A stretch of 64,000 bases of DNA from RHLJ01 sp965222205 (GCA_965222205.1 OZ244932.1:2790001-2854000), one strand, 5' to 3'. Positions 1 to 9,647 are shown, counted from the stretch's first letter. Notes: generated by a model not told the origin, from the letters alone. Made by a program: numbers and translations.

Positions 1-1
1 A

Positions 2-256
2 GCACGAACTATCCAGTTGATCAGTTCTCAGGTTGCTGACGCAATCATCGAAGGTGCTGCAGAGCGTGAAGCACACCAGGAAGAAGAAGTTCTTGAGCAG
101 GCATCAGCTGAAGCTAAAGAATCTCAGGAAGGTGAAGAAGTAGAGGCGAAAACTAAGCTTCGATCACGAAGAAAAAGAAAGAAAGTTGCTGAGCCAACAT
201 TAGAAGCTAAGGATGACGCGGCTTCAGATGATAGCAGCGACGACGAAGAAGAATAA
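2..256 (+). CDS. rpsB: 30S ribosomal protein S2, C-terminal part
   Basis: This is the 3' end of the S2 gene, a small-subunit ribosomal protein; the start lies before the window. In frame from base 2 it reads ARTIQLISSQVADAIIEG, matching the conserved C-terminal helix of S2, followed by a long charged tail rich in Glu, Ala and Lys that ends in an Asp/Glu cluster. Such variable acidic extensions are usual in this position. It lies 30 bases upstream of tsf on the same strand, the classic rpsB-tsf order, so co-transcription is likely. Identification rests on the helix and the neighbour. Confidence 0.93.
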   Translation, partial: ARTIQLISSQVADAIIEGAAEREAHQEEEVLEQASAEAKESQEGEEVEAKTKLRSRRKRKKVAEPTLEAKDDAASDDSSDDEEE

Positions 257-286
257 TTGTAACCATTTTAAAAAGATTTTAAACTC

Positions 287-1120
287 ATGAGCATTTCTGC
301 TGCTGACGTAAAAAAACTAAGAGACATGACCGGTGCCGGCATGATGGATTGCAAAAAGGCATTGGCTGAAGCTGACGGTGATTTCGACAAAGCTGTTGAA
401 ATCCTTCGTAAAAAAGGTCAAAAAGTAGCTGACAAGCGTGCTGATAGGGAAGCGAAAGAAGGATTGATCCTTACCCGCATCAGCGACGACGCTAAGAAAG
501 CTGCAGCTATCGAAATTAACTGTGAAACGGATTTCGTGGCGCGTAACGATGATTTTCAAGCACAAGCTGAGACTTTCCTTAATGCTGTTTATGATAACGA
601 CATCGATAATGTAGACGATCTTAATGCATTTGAAATAGATGGAAGAAGTATTGCAGATCATCTTCAGGATATGACAGGAAAGATTGGTGAGAAGATTCAG
701 ATCAGTACTGTTGTTTTAGCTAAAACTGATGGCTCTCTCGTTTCTTACATCCACCCTGGTAATCAACTAGGTGTTTTGGTAGAGTTTGATGGCGAAATAA
801 ATGATGAGGAAATCGGAAAAGACGTAGCCATGCAGGTAGCAGCCATGAAGCCTATCGCAGTAACTCAGGACGAAGTTGATGCTTCTGTTGTTGAGAAAGA
901 ACTTGAAATTGCTAAAGAGCAATTGATCAACGAAGGAAAACCTGCTGAAATCGCTGAGAAAGCGGCGAAAGGTAAACTTCGAAGATTCTACGAAGAGCGC
1001 GTTCTTTTGAATCAGAAATTTGTTAAAGATAATGGCGTTTCTGTTAAGCAATATCTGGAGCAAAAAGGAGCACCATTGGCAAAAGCCTTCCACCGAATTC
1101 AATTAGGGGAAGACGCTTAA
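287..1120 (+). CDS. tsf: translation elongation factor Ts
   Basis: EF-Ts is the cytoplasmic guanine nucleotide exchange factor that recycles EF-Tu from its GDP form. The 277-aa protein starts with the UBA-like N-terminal domain (residues 1-50, with the LRDMTGAGMMDCKKAL signature) and carries the EF-Tu-contacting TDFVARN motif at residues 81-87, followed by the two-part core domain. Length is normal for the family. The ATG start at 287 directly precedes the conserved N-terminus. It follows rpsB and is followed by a strong intrinsic terminator, so rpsB-tsf appears to form one transcript separate from pyrH. Confidence 0.98.
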   Translation: MSISAADVKKLRDMTGAGMMDCKKALAEADGDFDKAVEILRKKGQKVADKRADREAKEGLILTRISDDAKKAAAIEINCETDFVARNDDFQAQAETFLNAVYDNDIDNVDDLNAFEIDGRSIADHLQDMTGKIGEKIQISTVVLAKTDGSLVSYIHPGNQLGVLVEFDGEINDEEIGKDVAMQVAAMKPIAVTQDEVDASVVEKELEIAKEQLINEGKPAEIAEKAAKGKLRRFYEERVLLNQKFVKDNGVSVKQYLEQKGAPLAKAFHRIQLGEDA

Positions 1121-1139
1121 TTCTTTTTTTTATACCTTA

Positions 1140-1172
1140 GGCTGTTTCGAATTTCGGAACAGCCTTTTTTTT
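1140..1172 (+). terminator. intrinsic terminator after tsf
   Basis: A GC-containing hairpin (GGCTGTT pairing with AACAGCC, extended by four more pairs, loop of three bases at 1151-1153) is followed by eight T residues. It begins 20 bases after the tsf stop and should end the rpsB-tsf transcript. Confidence 0.9.
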
Positions 1173-1206
1173 GATCTATATTTTCTGAACCCAATTAAAA
1201 TTACCT

Positions 1207-1926
1207 GTGGCAAATAAGTACAAACGCATTCTGTTAAAATTAAGCGGCGAAGCATTACTCGGAGAAAAAGGACATGGAATAGATGGCGACATTCTCAGGC
1301 AGTATGCCAAGGAAATTAAATCTGTCCAGGAACAAGGTGTAGAAGTTTCCATTGTGATTGGAGGCGGAAATATCTTCCGTGGCGTAAAAGGTGCTACCGA
1401 AGGAATGGATCGTGTACAGGGAGATTATATGGGAATGCTGGCCACCATGATCAACTCTATGGCATTGCAGGACGCTCTTGAGCACCAGGATGTAAAAACA
1501 CGATTGCTAAGTGCTATTAGAATGGAAGCCATTGCCGAGCCATTTATTCGAAGACGAGCTGTTCGCCACCTTGAAAAAGGTCGCGTGGTAATTTTTGGCG
1601 CCGGAACCGGAAACCCTTATTTCACTACCGATACCGCCGGTGCCCTCCGTGCTATCGAGGTTGAAGCCGATGTGATCCTGAAAGGAACACGTGTGGATGG
1701 TATTTATGATTCTGATCCCGAGAAAAATCCTGATGCCACCAAATTTGATACTATTACCGGAGATGATGTGCTTACCCGTCGTCTAAATGTTATGGACTTA
1801 ACCGCTTTTACCCTCTGCCGTGAAAACAATACACCCATCATTGTTTTCAACATGAATACCGAAGGGAACTTCAAAAAGATTGTATGCGATGGCGAGGATT
1901 TGGGGACTACTGTAGTTTGGGAGTGA
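1207..1926 (+). CDS. pyrH: UMP kinase
   Basis: Bacterial UMP kinase phosphorylates UMP to UDP in pyrimidine nucleotide synthesis, in the cytoplasm as a hexamer. The 239-aa protein has the amino-acid-kinase fold signatures: the N-terminal KRILLKLSGEAL strand-loop, GGGNIFRG at residues 52-59, and the GTGNPYFTTDTA segment that binds UMP and ATP. Length is typical. The start is GTG at 1207, giving the MANKYKRILLKLSGE N-terminus usual for the family. It lies in the common rpsB-tsf-pyrH-frr gene order, but here frr is displaced about 2.2 kb by a small ORF and a YHYH gene with repeats. Confidence 0.98.
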   Translation: MANKYKRILLKLSGEALLGEKGHGIDGDILRQYAKEIKSVQEQGVEVSIVIGGGNIFRGVKGATEGMDRVQGDYMGMLATMINSMALQDALEHQDVKTRLLSAIRMEAIAEPFIRRRAVRHLEKGRVVIFGAGTGNPYFTTDTAGALRAIEVEADVILKGTRVDGIYDSDPEKNPDATKFDTITGDDVLTRRLNVMDLTAFTLCRENNTPIIVFNMNTEGNFKKIVCDGEDLGTTVVWE

Positions 1927-1953
1927 GGTTAGTTATCAACTAAGGATTGATCA

Positions 1954-2250
1954 TTGAAGTATCTGCTATACCTTATCATTCCTTTACTTTCCACTATTGT
2001 ATTAATATTGGTTCAGAAATTTGGGGAAAAATATTGGTCTAAGCATCACATAGATGACTCTCCCTCTGATTTAGATAAGTACTATAACAAATACGGTCAA
2101 TATGTAAACTCAAGAGATTTTAGAGTATTTGTTAAAAAGAAAGATGGGAAAGGTTATGAGGCTAATTTTGGAAATCCTATTTTTATACTACTTATCTTTT
2201 TAATAATGATATCCTTTCCAATTGTTAATTCATTTATACGAGGCTTTTAA
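1954..2250 (+). CDS. small two-helix membrane protein, unknown
   Basis: A 98-aa protein of unknown function. Residues 3-21 form an N-terminal hydrophobic helix and residues 76-94 a second one, with a polar, Lys/Tyr/Asp-rich segment between, so it is predicted as a two-pass membrane protein or one with a signal anchor. The start codon is TTG at 1954, supported by an AAGGA Shine-Dalgarno sequence 7 bases upstream. It is distinctly A/T-rich compared with pyrH and sits between pyrH and a repeat-rich stretch, so it may be a recent arrival. No family was recognised. Confidence 0.6.
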   Translation: MKYLLYLIIPLLSTIVLILVQKFGEKYWSKHHIDDSPSDLDKYYNKYGQYVNSRDFRVFVKKKDGKGYEANFGNPIFILLIFLIMISFPIVNSFIRGF

Positions 2251-2258
2251 ACTTCGAC

Positions 2259-2341
2259 CTGGTTCCGATGATCTCCGTCGGAGCCTTCTACTTTTTGACT
2301 TCAGTACCAGCTACCGCTCCAACGCAGAGCATTGGAGCGAG
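2259..2341. repeat. dispersed palindromic repeat, copy A
   Basis: An 83-base copy of a non-coding repeat whose partner lies at 3718-3800 in the same orientation (about 85% identical, equal length). It contains two short palindromes: CTCCGTCGGAG, and CGCTCCAA paired with TTGGAGCG across a 9-base loop (2315-2339). The rest of the gap up to 2524 holds another palindrome (GATTCAT/ATGAATC near 2388) and a CCTCCCT-type inverted repeat near 2460, but no gene. Confidence 0.75.
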
Positions 2342-2524
2342 GTGTGAATAAATACTGGAAACCCTGTGCCTCTGTGGAGAGGGAAAGATTCATGCGCTTA
2401 CGTATGAATCAGGGAGAAGACGGGGCGAGCGAGCTTATTTGTTCATCGACACAATAGTCCTCCCTCCTCAGGGAGAGAATCTTACTTGTCATCTACATGT
2501 GTGGCAGCTTTCAACCAAAGTAAA

Positions 2525-3544
2525 TTAATGAGAATGGTGCCAGGTAGTAACCGCTACTTTGGCCGGACCTCCTTTGCTGAATGAAGTATCGAGCGTGCCG
2601 GAATAGCATTTGATCATCCATGGATAGGAATCAGTCACATAGTATCCATACTGCCCATTTACTTCCATTCCGTTGCAAGCATCTAAATCACCATTCCCTG
2701 TAAATTCATAATCATCGATATATTTACCATCGTACATCCCTCCCGGATCATTATCATCCGGCCCCGGACGTGAACCTGATTTTAATTCATATCCGGAAGT
2801 AGCTTTACGAACCGTATTCGTTTCAGGATCAAGGAAATAACTTCCGAATATTGGAAAGCCATCCGCAGCAAAGCCGATTACAGGAGAGCCATTTTCTCCA
2901 GGATTGTCATCAAACATAGCGTTGGGATCTCCATGATAATGATAAGTCCCATCGGGTTGGGTATGCGCGTTATTATCATCTGCTCCAAATTTGGTTTCTG
3001 TTCCTAAAGGATCTAATAGCCATCCATCATTCGCTGTACAGCCAATTTGTACATTCCCATCTGCGTCGGCGTTGTTGGCTGAAGGATCGTAACACCCTGC
3101 TGAAAGCATATCTACCACTATTCCGTTGAGCATGATAGCATCAAAGTATTGCTGTGAAAGCGCTGTTGACTGATTTGCAAGCGACGGGGAAGAAGGAATG
3201 TTGAAGGTGCGCTCAACCTCCTGAACATCAGTAGCAAAAGAAGCTGAGGCATCATTAAAATCATGGTTTGGAATTCCATTTACCGAGATCGTACAACCGC
3301 TGGAAGAGCTGATTACTTCCACAGCCCCCTCAAAATTCACGTTCCTCTTAATATCACTAACCATTGAAAAGTATTCTTCTATATAGTCGCTGCAATCTGA
3401 ACTGGTATTCGTAAAGACAACGTCTGTTATGTCTGTCCCGGATTCATCTGGGATATTATCGGTTCCTGATTCAGAGGAGCATCCGGTAAACTGAATAAGA
3501 AAAAGTGCGAGTAATATGAATTCAAAAAAGCAGATTCGTTTCAT
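2525..3544 (-). CDS. YHYH-domain lipoprotein
   Basis: A predicted lipoprotein of 339 aa counted from the ATG at 3544. A longer frame begins upstream, but this start gives a clean lipoprotein signal: MKRICFFE, a hydrophobic core, then a lipobox ending in FTGC with Cys22. The segment around residues 200-232 contains the YHYH motif (201-204) followed by the glycine-rich GFAADGFPIFG stretch that defines the YHYH family; six further cysteines may form disulfides. The family's function is not established. The gene is alone on its strand and is flanked by direct copies of an 83-base repeat, which suggests it was inserted between pyrH and frr. Confidence 0.85.
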   Translation of the reverse strand: MKRICFFEFILLALFLIQFTGCSSESGTDNIPDESGTDITDVVFTNTSSDCSDYIEEYFSMVSDIKRNVNFEGAVEVISSSSGCTISVNGIPNHDFNDASASFATDVQEVERTFNIPSSPSLANQSTALSQQYFDAIMLNGIVVDMLSAGCYDPSANNADADGNVQIGCTANDGWLLDPLGTETKFGADDNNAHTQPDGTYHYHGDPNAMFDDNPGENGSPVIGFAADGFPIFGSYFLDPETNTVRKATSGYELKSGSRPGPDDNDPGGMYDGKYIDDYEFTGNGDLDACNGMEVNGQYGYYVTDSYPWMIKCYSGTLDTSFSKGGPAKVAVTTWHHSH

Positions 3545-4130
3545 GATTTGTTTATTTGAGTTGATAATCCCTGTGATTACTTCTATTACACCCGGGGTTG
3601 GAGTGACCCCTAACATAAAATGAGTTTGTCTCGGAATTTTTAATCAACATACTTACGTGAGTTCATAAATTTCCTACCCGTAGACTTTTTGTAGTCCTTT
3701 TTAGCATCTCTTTTTTTCTGGTTTCGATGGTCTCCTTCGGAGCCTTTGACTTTGTGATATCAGTACTAATGCCCGCTCCAACGCAGAGCATTGGAGCGAG
3801 AAAGTTTATTGAAGCAGTTAAACCCTCCTTAAGATCCTGATCCGTCAGCTGACGGACAGGGTGACGGCTTTAGTTTATTTTTGATTTCGAAAAGTCCTCC
3901 CTTGAGGGAGGTGGATTCATGAGCGAAAGCGAATGAAGACGGAGGGTGTTAGTAATGCTTCAACCTTAACTAACACCCCTCAGAAAAGTTGAAGAACAAG
4001 TTCAACTTTTCATCTCCCCTCGAGGGGAGACTTTCTTCGCTGTTTCATTAAGATTTAATCTTCACTTTTATTAACTTCACGGAATTGAAAATCAGGGTAA
4101 AGAAGCCCGTTTTGAACCAAATTTGAAGTT
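3545..4130. other. gene-free repeat-rich spacer before frr
   Basis: About 590 bases without a convincing gene. It holds repeat copy B (3718-3800), a perfect palindrome CCGTCAGCTGACGG near 3842, the palindrome CCTCCCTTGAGGGAGG at 3896-3911, an AAAGTTGAA/TTCAACTTT inverted repeat near 3985-4012, and CTCCCCTCGAGGGGAG near 4014. The last 100 bases before frr are A/T-rich and probably contain the frr promoter, though none could be assigned with confidence. Confidence 0.6.
3718..3800. repeat. dispersed palindromic repeat, copy B
   Basis: This 83-base copy matches 2259-2341 in the same orientation. The last 29 bases, including the CGCTCCAA/TTGGAGCG hairpin, are nearly identical, while the middle is more diverged. 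Together the two copies bracket the YHYH gene. Confidence 0.75.
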
Positions 4131-4700
4131 ATGATTGCGGACGAATTACAGGAAATTATAGACGAAGCGGATATGAAAATGGATGATGCCGTCCAGTTCC
4201 TTAAAGGGGAGTTTTCACACATCCGTACCGGGAAAGCTAACCCGGCTTTAATCTCAGGAGTTAAAGTAGAATATTACGGTGCACAAACTCCTCTTCAACA
4301 ATTGGGAAATGTGACGGTTCCGGAACCTCGATTATTGATGGTTTCTCCGTATGACAAATCTACCCTGCCTGATATTGAAAAAGCGATAATGGCAGCAGGA
4401 CTTGGACTTAACCCAATGAATGATGGTGATTTCATCCGCATTCCGCTCCCTATTTTGACGGAAGAACGAAGAAAAGAGTTGGTAAAAGTAGCCAAAGATA
4501 AAGCTGAACAAGCCAGAATCAGTATCAGAAATTCCCGCCGTGACGCCAACGAAGCGGTTAAAAAAGCAGTAGAAACTCATTCTCTTCCGGAAGATTCTAA
4601 ATTTGAAGCAGAAGAAGAAGTACAAAATGTGACCGACAATCACACCAAAGCAGTAGATGATATGCTGGCTCACAAAGAAACTGAAATAATGACGGTTTAG
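4131..4700 (+). CDS. frr: ribosome recycling factor
   Basis: RRF splits the post-termination ribosome together with EF-G in the cytoplasm. The 189-aa length is close to the usual 185. The three-helix bundle begins with the N-terminal helix (MDDAVQFLKGEFSHIRTGKA) containing the near-invariant RTGKANP (residues 32-38). Domain II follows with YYGAQTPLQQLGNVTVPEPR, and the C-terminal helices contain the conserved ILTEERRKELVK. ATG at 4131 fits the family N-terminus. It is normally next to pyrH; here the two are separated by the repeat-flanked YHYH gene. Confidence 0.97.
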   Translation: MIADELQEIIDEADMKMDDAVQFLKGEFSHIRTGKANPALISGVKVEYYGAQTPLQQLGNVTVPEPRLLMVSPYDKSTLPDIEKAIMAAGLGLNPMNDGDFIRIPLPILTEERRKELVKVAKDKAEQARISIRNSRRDANEAVKKAVETHSLPEDSKFEAEEEVQNVTDNHTKAVDDMLAHKETEIMTV

Positions 4701-4800
4701 GAAAAGCATCAACATTCAAAGAACAAATTACAAACAACTTCAAAGCTTGGAAATTGCAATTTGTTTGAATTTTGAAATTTGCCATTTGAGATTTTAAACA

Positions 4801-7800
4801 TTGTATATATCCGAACTCAATTTACAGGGATTTAAAAGTTTTGCTCACAAAACCAAGGTGAGCTTCGACAGTGGAATTACCTCTATCGTAGGCCCTAATG
4901 GTTGCGGAAAATCAAATATTGTAGATGCACTCCGTTGGGTACTTGGTGAGCAACGCCCTTCCCTTCTTCGCTCATCGGCAATGAGCAACGTGATTTTTAA
5001 TGGAACGGCTAAGAAAAAAGCTCTTGGGATGGCGGAAGTCTCTCTCACCTTTGTAAATGACAAAGGCATTCTTCCGATTGAATACAGTGAAGTTACTATC
5101 ACTCGTCGTTTATTCCGTTCAGGAGACTCAGAATATCTCATCAATAATACCTCCTGCAGACTCAAAGATATTATGGAGCTCTTCATGGATACCGGAATGG
5201 GTTCAGATGCCTATTCGGTAATCGAGCTCAAAATGGTAGAAGAGATTCTGAATGATAAGAATAACGATCGCCGTCGTTTGTTTGAAGAAGCTGCAGGAGT
5301 TACCCGGTACAAAGATCAGCGTAAGAAAACCCTTCGTAAGCTGGATGAAACCAAAAGAGATCTTCAGCGAGTTGATGATCTGTTGGTTGAACTTCGAAAA
5401 AAAGCTCGCTCTTTGGAAATTCAGGCTGAAAAAGCTGAGAAGGCTAAAGTTTATAAAGACGAACTGGAGACTTTAGATAAAGCGCTTACCCTTCATGATT
5501 TCAATAAGATTCAGGAAGAACTGGAGCCACTTCAGGAGCGAATTGCCAACGCGGAAAAAGAGAAAAAAGAAATTGCAAAAAATGCTGACGAGCTTGAGTC
5601 TTCGGATGAAAAGTTCAGAGCTCAGCTTATTGAAAAGGAGCGTCAACAATCCGAGGCGCAACGTCAGGTAAGCCAGTTATTTAACGCCATTCGGGAAGCA
5701 GATACAAATATCCGGATCACTAAAGAGAAGATTGAGAACGAGAAAAAAGTAATTACAGAGTATAGTAAGGATATTGAGCAAGGCGAGCTTGACCTGAAAG
5801 AATTGATGGATTTGCTTTCAAACAGCCGTTCTAAATTGGAATCCTTTGACGAAGATCTCGAGAAGTCAGAGAAAGCACTTGAAGATTCAAAGAAAAAATA
5901 TTCTCAAATTCAGCAGCAATACAACCGTGAGCGACATGAGTTATATGAAGTAGAAGTTCAGCTTAGCGCAACTAACAATGAGTTGAACCAGTTAGAAACC
6001 AAGAGAATCAAGATTGAGTCACGGCTAGAAAACACCGAGGGCGACCTTGAAAGAATAAATGATGAAATCGTCGATCTAAATGATGAGATCGATTCCCTTA
6101 ATACAGAACAAGGCTCTATTGATGGTAAGCTCGGAAATCTAGTTGAAGAGCGTGATGAGCTTGAAAAAGAATTAGAAACGGCCCGCGAAAAGCGAGAAGG
6201 CTTTGCCGAGAAACAGAACGAAATTAAAGATGAGCTAAGGTCTCTTCATAGTAATCACTCTTCGCTTTTGAGTGAAGTTCGATTGATGAATGATCTCGCA
6301 AATTCGAACGAGGCGTTTCCGAACAGCGTGAAGTATTTGCTTGAGAATCATCGGTTTGATTTCAAGGAAATGACTACTGTTGCTGAAGTATTTAATACTG
6401 ATGAAAAGCATGCTATTGCTTTGGAATCAGTGCTGGGCGGAGCTTTGAATTTCGTGATTCTGCCTACGCTGGATGAAGCTAAACGAGCAGCTGAAGCACT
6501 AAAAAAAGCCAATAAAGGTCGTGCAACTTTCATCCCTTTAGATAAACTTTCTGCAAAATATGATGTGGTTGATGGCGGGCTGTTTGATCATGTGAAAACC
6601 AAGCCTCAATACTCTGCACTTAAGCAATTACTACTCGGCAATGTATTAGTTTTTGATTCGGTTGAAGACGCTTATAAAGGTCTTAAGAAAACGAAAGCGA
6701 TTGGGGTTACTTATGACGGCGAAGTAATCAACCGGAACCGGTTCTTCAAAAGTGGTAGTAAGAATAAGAACACCGGAGTGCGGGTTGGTTTGCAGGATAA
6801 AATCGATCGTCTTGAAAAAGAAAAAACGACTGTCCTTAAAGAAATTGATAAACTCAGCGATTACCTGAAGCAAATCGTTGAAAAGTATGAGAAGCTCGAT
6901 ATCAGTAAGCTAAGCGCCGGACTGAAAGAAAAAGAGCAGGAAGTCCGTCGGTTAGAGCAGCAGCAGCACAGCCTTAGTTCTAAAGTTCAGGTCTATCAAA
7001 AGAATATTACCGAGCTGGTAAACCGGAAAGATTACCTGAAAAGCAGCGAAGGAACTGCCCAGGAAGAACTGGATTCCATGCAACCCAAGCAGAAAGAACT
7101 TCAAAAGAAAATGGAAGAGCTGGATGCCGAGCAGAACAAAAAGAAAGACTTGTTGGAGTCACTCGAAGAAGAGCGAGCGATTGCACAGGGAAGATATAAT
7201 GATGCCCAGCTTCAGCACCAGGATTTAAAGAATAAAGTGGACAACCACGAGCGTGATGTAAAGCGAGCAGAAACCGGAATTCAAAGTGTACAATCACGCA
7301 TTGAAAATCGCACGAAACTGACGGAACAGTCCAAGAAGAATATTGAAGAATCCACTTCGTACATCGAGAAGCTCGAGAAAGAACTCACTTCTAACAAAGA
7401 ACTAAAAACGGAGGCCGATGAAGCTCTCCAAAAGGCAGAAGAAGCGGCAGCAAAGCAACGTGGACAAATTAACGAGATTGAAAAGAATCTGAAGGAAGTC
7501 CGCCGACAGAAAGAGGTGAATATGGAATTGGTTCATCACCTTTCCATGGCGAAAGAGAAAATGGAAATGCAGGTTCAGGGACTTTCAGATCATATCTGGG
7601 AAACCTATGGCATTCTGATGAAGCAGATTGAAGGTGCTGAGATGCCAGAGAACAAAACCCATGATGAGGTTAAACAGCGGATTGGCTGGCTTCGACAAAA
7701 ACTGAACAACATCGGAGATGTCAATCCACTCGCCATTGAAGAATATAAAGAAGAGAAAGAACGTCTCGATTTCTACGAAGAACAAATCGAAGATTTAGAT

Positions 7801-8325
7801 AAAGCAGAGAAACAACTCCTCGAAACGATTGATGAAATCAATACTACTGCAACCGAGCGCTTCAATGAGACCTTTGAATTGATTCGCGTCAACTTCCAGA
7901 AAGTATTTAAGACTCTTTTCTTTGAAGATGATTATTGTGATCTCCTGATTGAAGAAGATGTGGAAGATCCGCTCGAAGCACGTATTGAGATTAAAGCTCA
8001 ACCAAGAGGAAAACGCCCTTCAGGGATTTCTCAGCTTTCCGGTGGAGAGAAAACCCTTACCGCAATTGCACTACTCTTCGCTATCTATCTGGTTAAACCC
8101 TCTCCTTTCTGTGTGCTTGATGAGGTAGATGCTCCACTGGATGATGCCAACATCGAACGCTTCGCGAAGATGATCAAGAACTTTAGTGAGGAAACTCAGT
8201 TCATTATCATAACTCACAACAAAAAGACGATGAGTAAAGCAGAAATGATGTATGGGGTGACCATGCCGGAAACAGGAGTGAGTCGATTGGTGGGTGTTAA
8301 GATGGACGATGTAGAAGCAGCGTAG
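4801..8325 (+). CDS. smc: chromosome segregation protein SMC
   Basis: Bacterial SMC is the ATPase core of condensin that organises and helps segregate the chromosome. The 1174-aa protein starts with the head domain, Walker A GPNGCGKSN at residues 31-39. Two long coiled coils flank a hinge domain at roughly residues 510-640. The C-terminal head has the ABC signature LSGGEKTL from residue 1079 and Walker B FCVLDEVDAPLDD near 1105. Length matches the family. The start is a TTG at 4801 giving MYISELNLQGFKSFA, exactly the expected N-terminus. The 100 bases upstream are A/T-rich with imperfect palindromes. No scpA or scpB is in the window. Confidence 0.97.
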   Translation: MYISELNLQGFKSFAHKTKVSFDSGITSIVGPNGCGKSNIVDALRWVLGEQRPSLLRSSAMSNVIFNGTAKKKALGMAEVSLTFVNDKGILPIEYSEVTITRRLFRSGDSEYLINNTSCRLKDIMELFMDTGMGSDAYSVIELKMVEEILNDKNNDRRRLFEEAAGVTRYKDQRKKTLRKLDETKRDLQRVDDLLVELRKKARSLEIQAEKAEKAKVYKDELETLDKALTLHDFNKIQEELEPLQERIANAEKEKKEIAKNADELESSDEKFRAQLIEKERQQSEAQRQVSQLFNAIREADTNIRITKEKIENEKKVITEYSKDIEQGELDLKELMDLLSNSRSKLESFDEDLEKSEKALEDSKKKYSQIQQQYNRERHELYEVEVQLSATNNELNQLETKRIKIESRLENTEGDLERINDEIVDLNDEIDSLNTEQGSIDGKLGNLVEERDELEKELETAREKREGFAEKQNEIKDELRSLHSNHSSLLSEVRLMNDLANSNEAFPNSVKYLLENHRFDFKEMTTVAEVFNTDEKHAIALESVLGGALNFVILPTLDEAKRAAEALKKANKGRATFIPLDKLSAKYDVVDGGLFDHVKTKPQYSALKQLLLGNVLVFDSVEDAYKGLKKTKAIGVTYDGEVINRNRFFKSGSKNKNTGVRVGLQDKIDRLEKEKTTVLKEIDKLSDYLKQIVEKYEKLDISKLSAGLKEKEQEVRRLEQQQHSLSSKVQVYQKNITELVNRKDYLKSSEGTAQEELDSMQPKQKELQKKMEELDAEQNKKKDLLESLEEERAIAQGRYNDAQLQHQDLKNKVDNHERDVKRAETGIQSVQSRIENRTKLTEQSKKNIEESTSYIEKLEKELTSNKELKTEADEALQKAEEAAAKQRGQINEIEKNLKEVRRQKEVNMELVHHLSMAKEKMEMQVQGLSDHIWETYGILMKQIEGAEMPENKTHDEVKQRIGWLRQKLNNIGDVNPLAIEEYKEEKERLDFYEEQIEDLDKAEKQLLETIDEINTTATERFNETFELIRVNFQKVFKTLFFEDDYCDLLIEEDVEDPLEARIEIKAQPRGKRPSGISQLSGGEKTLTAIALLFAIYLVKPSPFCVLDEVDAPLDDANIERFAKMIKNFSEETQFIIITHNKKTMSKAEMMYGVTMPETGVSRLVGVKMDDVEAA

Positions 8326-8405
8326 TCGCTTTGCTCCAATGTAGAATTAAGAATTTTTCAATTACGAATTAGGAATGTAAGCCCTCTCCCATTTGTTCTA
8401 CTTTT

Positions 8406-9647
8406 ATGCCAAGAAAGAGTTTTAATATCCCAGACATGTACAAGTCTCCGATAATCCGAAAGGTGAAGGAGGCGACAAAGATTACCGATCCGATGAAAAA
8501 AGATCTGGAGCCTACCGTTTTAGATTTTGGTCCGGTTCATTTTTATATCCCCCGCTTTTTTGGCTTTTGTTATGGGGTGGAGAATGCTATTGATATCGCC
8601 TACCGGGCGGTGGATGAACATCCCGATAAGAATATTTATTTACTCAGTGAGATGATTCACAATCCTACGGTAAATGAGGACTTACTAAAACGGGGAGTAA
8701 AGTTCCTCCATCATACCGATGGTTCTGAAATCATTCCTATTTCATCTTTAAACCAGGAAGACATCGTAATTGTACCTGCCTTTGGAACCACCAGAGAAAT
8801 TGAAGAAGAACTGAAAGTAAAAGGGATTAATCCTTATGAGTTCAATACCACCTGTCCCTTTGTAGAGAAGGTCTGGAAGCGCGGGAAACAGCTTGGGAAG
8901 AAAGAATACAGTTTAGTGGTACATGGAAAGCATCAACATGAAGAAACCCGGGCAACCTTCTCTCATAGTGCTGAGCATTCGGCAGTAGTTGTAGTCTTGA
9001 ATCCCGAGGAAGCACATATTCTTGCTGATATTATGTTAGAAAAGCGACCCGATTCAGATTTTGATAAATACTTTGGTCATAAAGCCACTCCGGGATTTGA
9101 TCCGCATAAAGATCTTCAACGATTTGGGGTGATTAATCAAACCACAATGCTGGCTACTGAAACCCAGAAAGTGATGGATATCCTTAAAGAAGCAGCTATC
9201 AAAATTCATGGCGAAACTGATATCCTGAATCACTTTGCAGATACTTCTGATACGTTGTGTTATGCTACGAATGAGAATCAATCTGCAACTTTAGCACTTG
9301 CTGAAACTGATTCTGACATTGCACTGGTCGTAGGTGGATATAACTCCTCCAATACCATGCATTTGGTGGAAATCCTTGAACACAAGTTCCCAACCTTTCA
9401 TGTTCGGGATGCAAACGAGATTAAATCAGAGTCCTTAATTCATCATTTCGATCAGTGGAAAAAAGAAATCCTGGAAACAGAAAACTGGCTTCCAACAAAT
9501 AAATCTCCTCTTAAAATTGCTTTGACTTCCGGAGCTTCCTGCCCGGATATACTGGTGGATGAGGTCCTTCTTCGATTACTGGAATTTTTTGAAGAAGCGA
9601 AAGAAGTGGATGAGGTCATTGCTCCGTTTGAGGCTGTTGAGAATTGA
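8406..9647 (+). CDS. ispH: 4-hydroxy-3-methylbut-2-enyl diphosphate reductase, long form
   Basis: IspH carries out the last step of the MEP pathway, reducing HMBPP to IPP and DMAPP with a [4Fe-4S] cluster. The three cluster cysteines are visible: Cys55 in FGFCYGV, Cys150 in NTTCPFV, and Cys379 in SGASCPD. Other family landmarks are HGKHQHEE (residues 173-180), NQTTMLATET and GGYNSSNTMHL. At 413 aa it is about 100 residues longer than the E. coli enzyme, like the longer forms in cyanobacteria and some FCB bacteria, with an extra N-terminal segment of about 45 residues. It follows smc by 80 bases, and its promoter may be in that short A/T-rich gap. Confidence 0.95.
   Translation: MPRKSFNIPDMYKSPIIRKVKEATKITDPMKKDLEPTVLDFGPVHFYIPRFFGFCYGVENAIDIAYRAVDEHPDKNIYLLSEMIHNPTVNEDLLKRGVKFLHHTDGSEIIPISSLNQEDIVIVPAFGTTREIEEELKVKGINPYEFNTTCPFVEKVWKRGKQLGKKEYSLVVHGKHQHEETRATFSHSAEHSAVVVVLNPEEAHILADIMLEKRPDSDFDKYFGHKATPGFDPHKDLQRFGVINQTTMLATETQKVMDILKEAAIKIHGETDILNHFADTSDTLCYATNENQSATLALAETDSDIALVVGGYNSSNTMHLVEILEHKFPTFHVRDANEIKSESLIHHFDQWKKEILETENWLPTNKSPLKIALTSGASCPDILVDEVLLRLLEFFEEAKEVDEVIAPFEAVEN

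Noticed and set aside
317..1102. Long minus-strand frames inside tsf
   Set aside because: They are antisense shadows of a highly conserved gene.
4701..4800. An imperfect A/T palindrome before smc as a terminator
   Set aside because: It lacks a GC-rich stem and T-run and looks like the A/T-rich imperfect repeats found in other gaps (for example 8326-8405).
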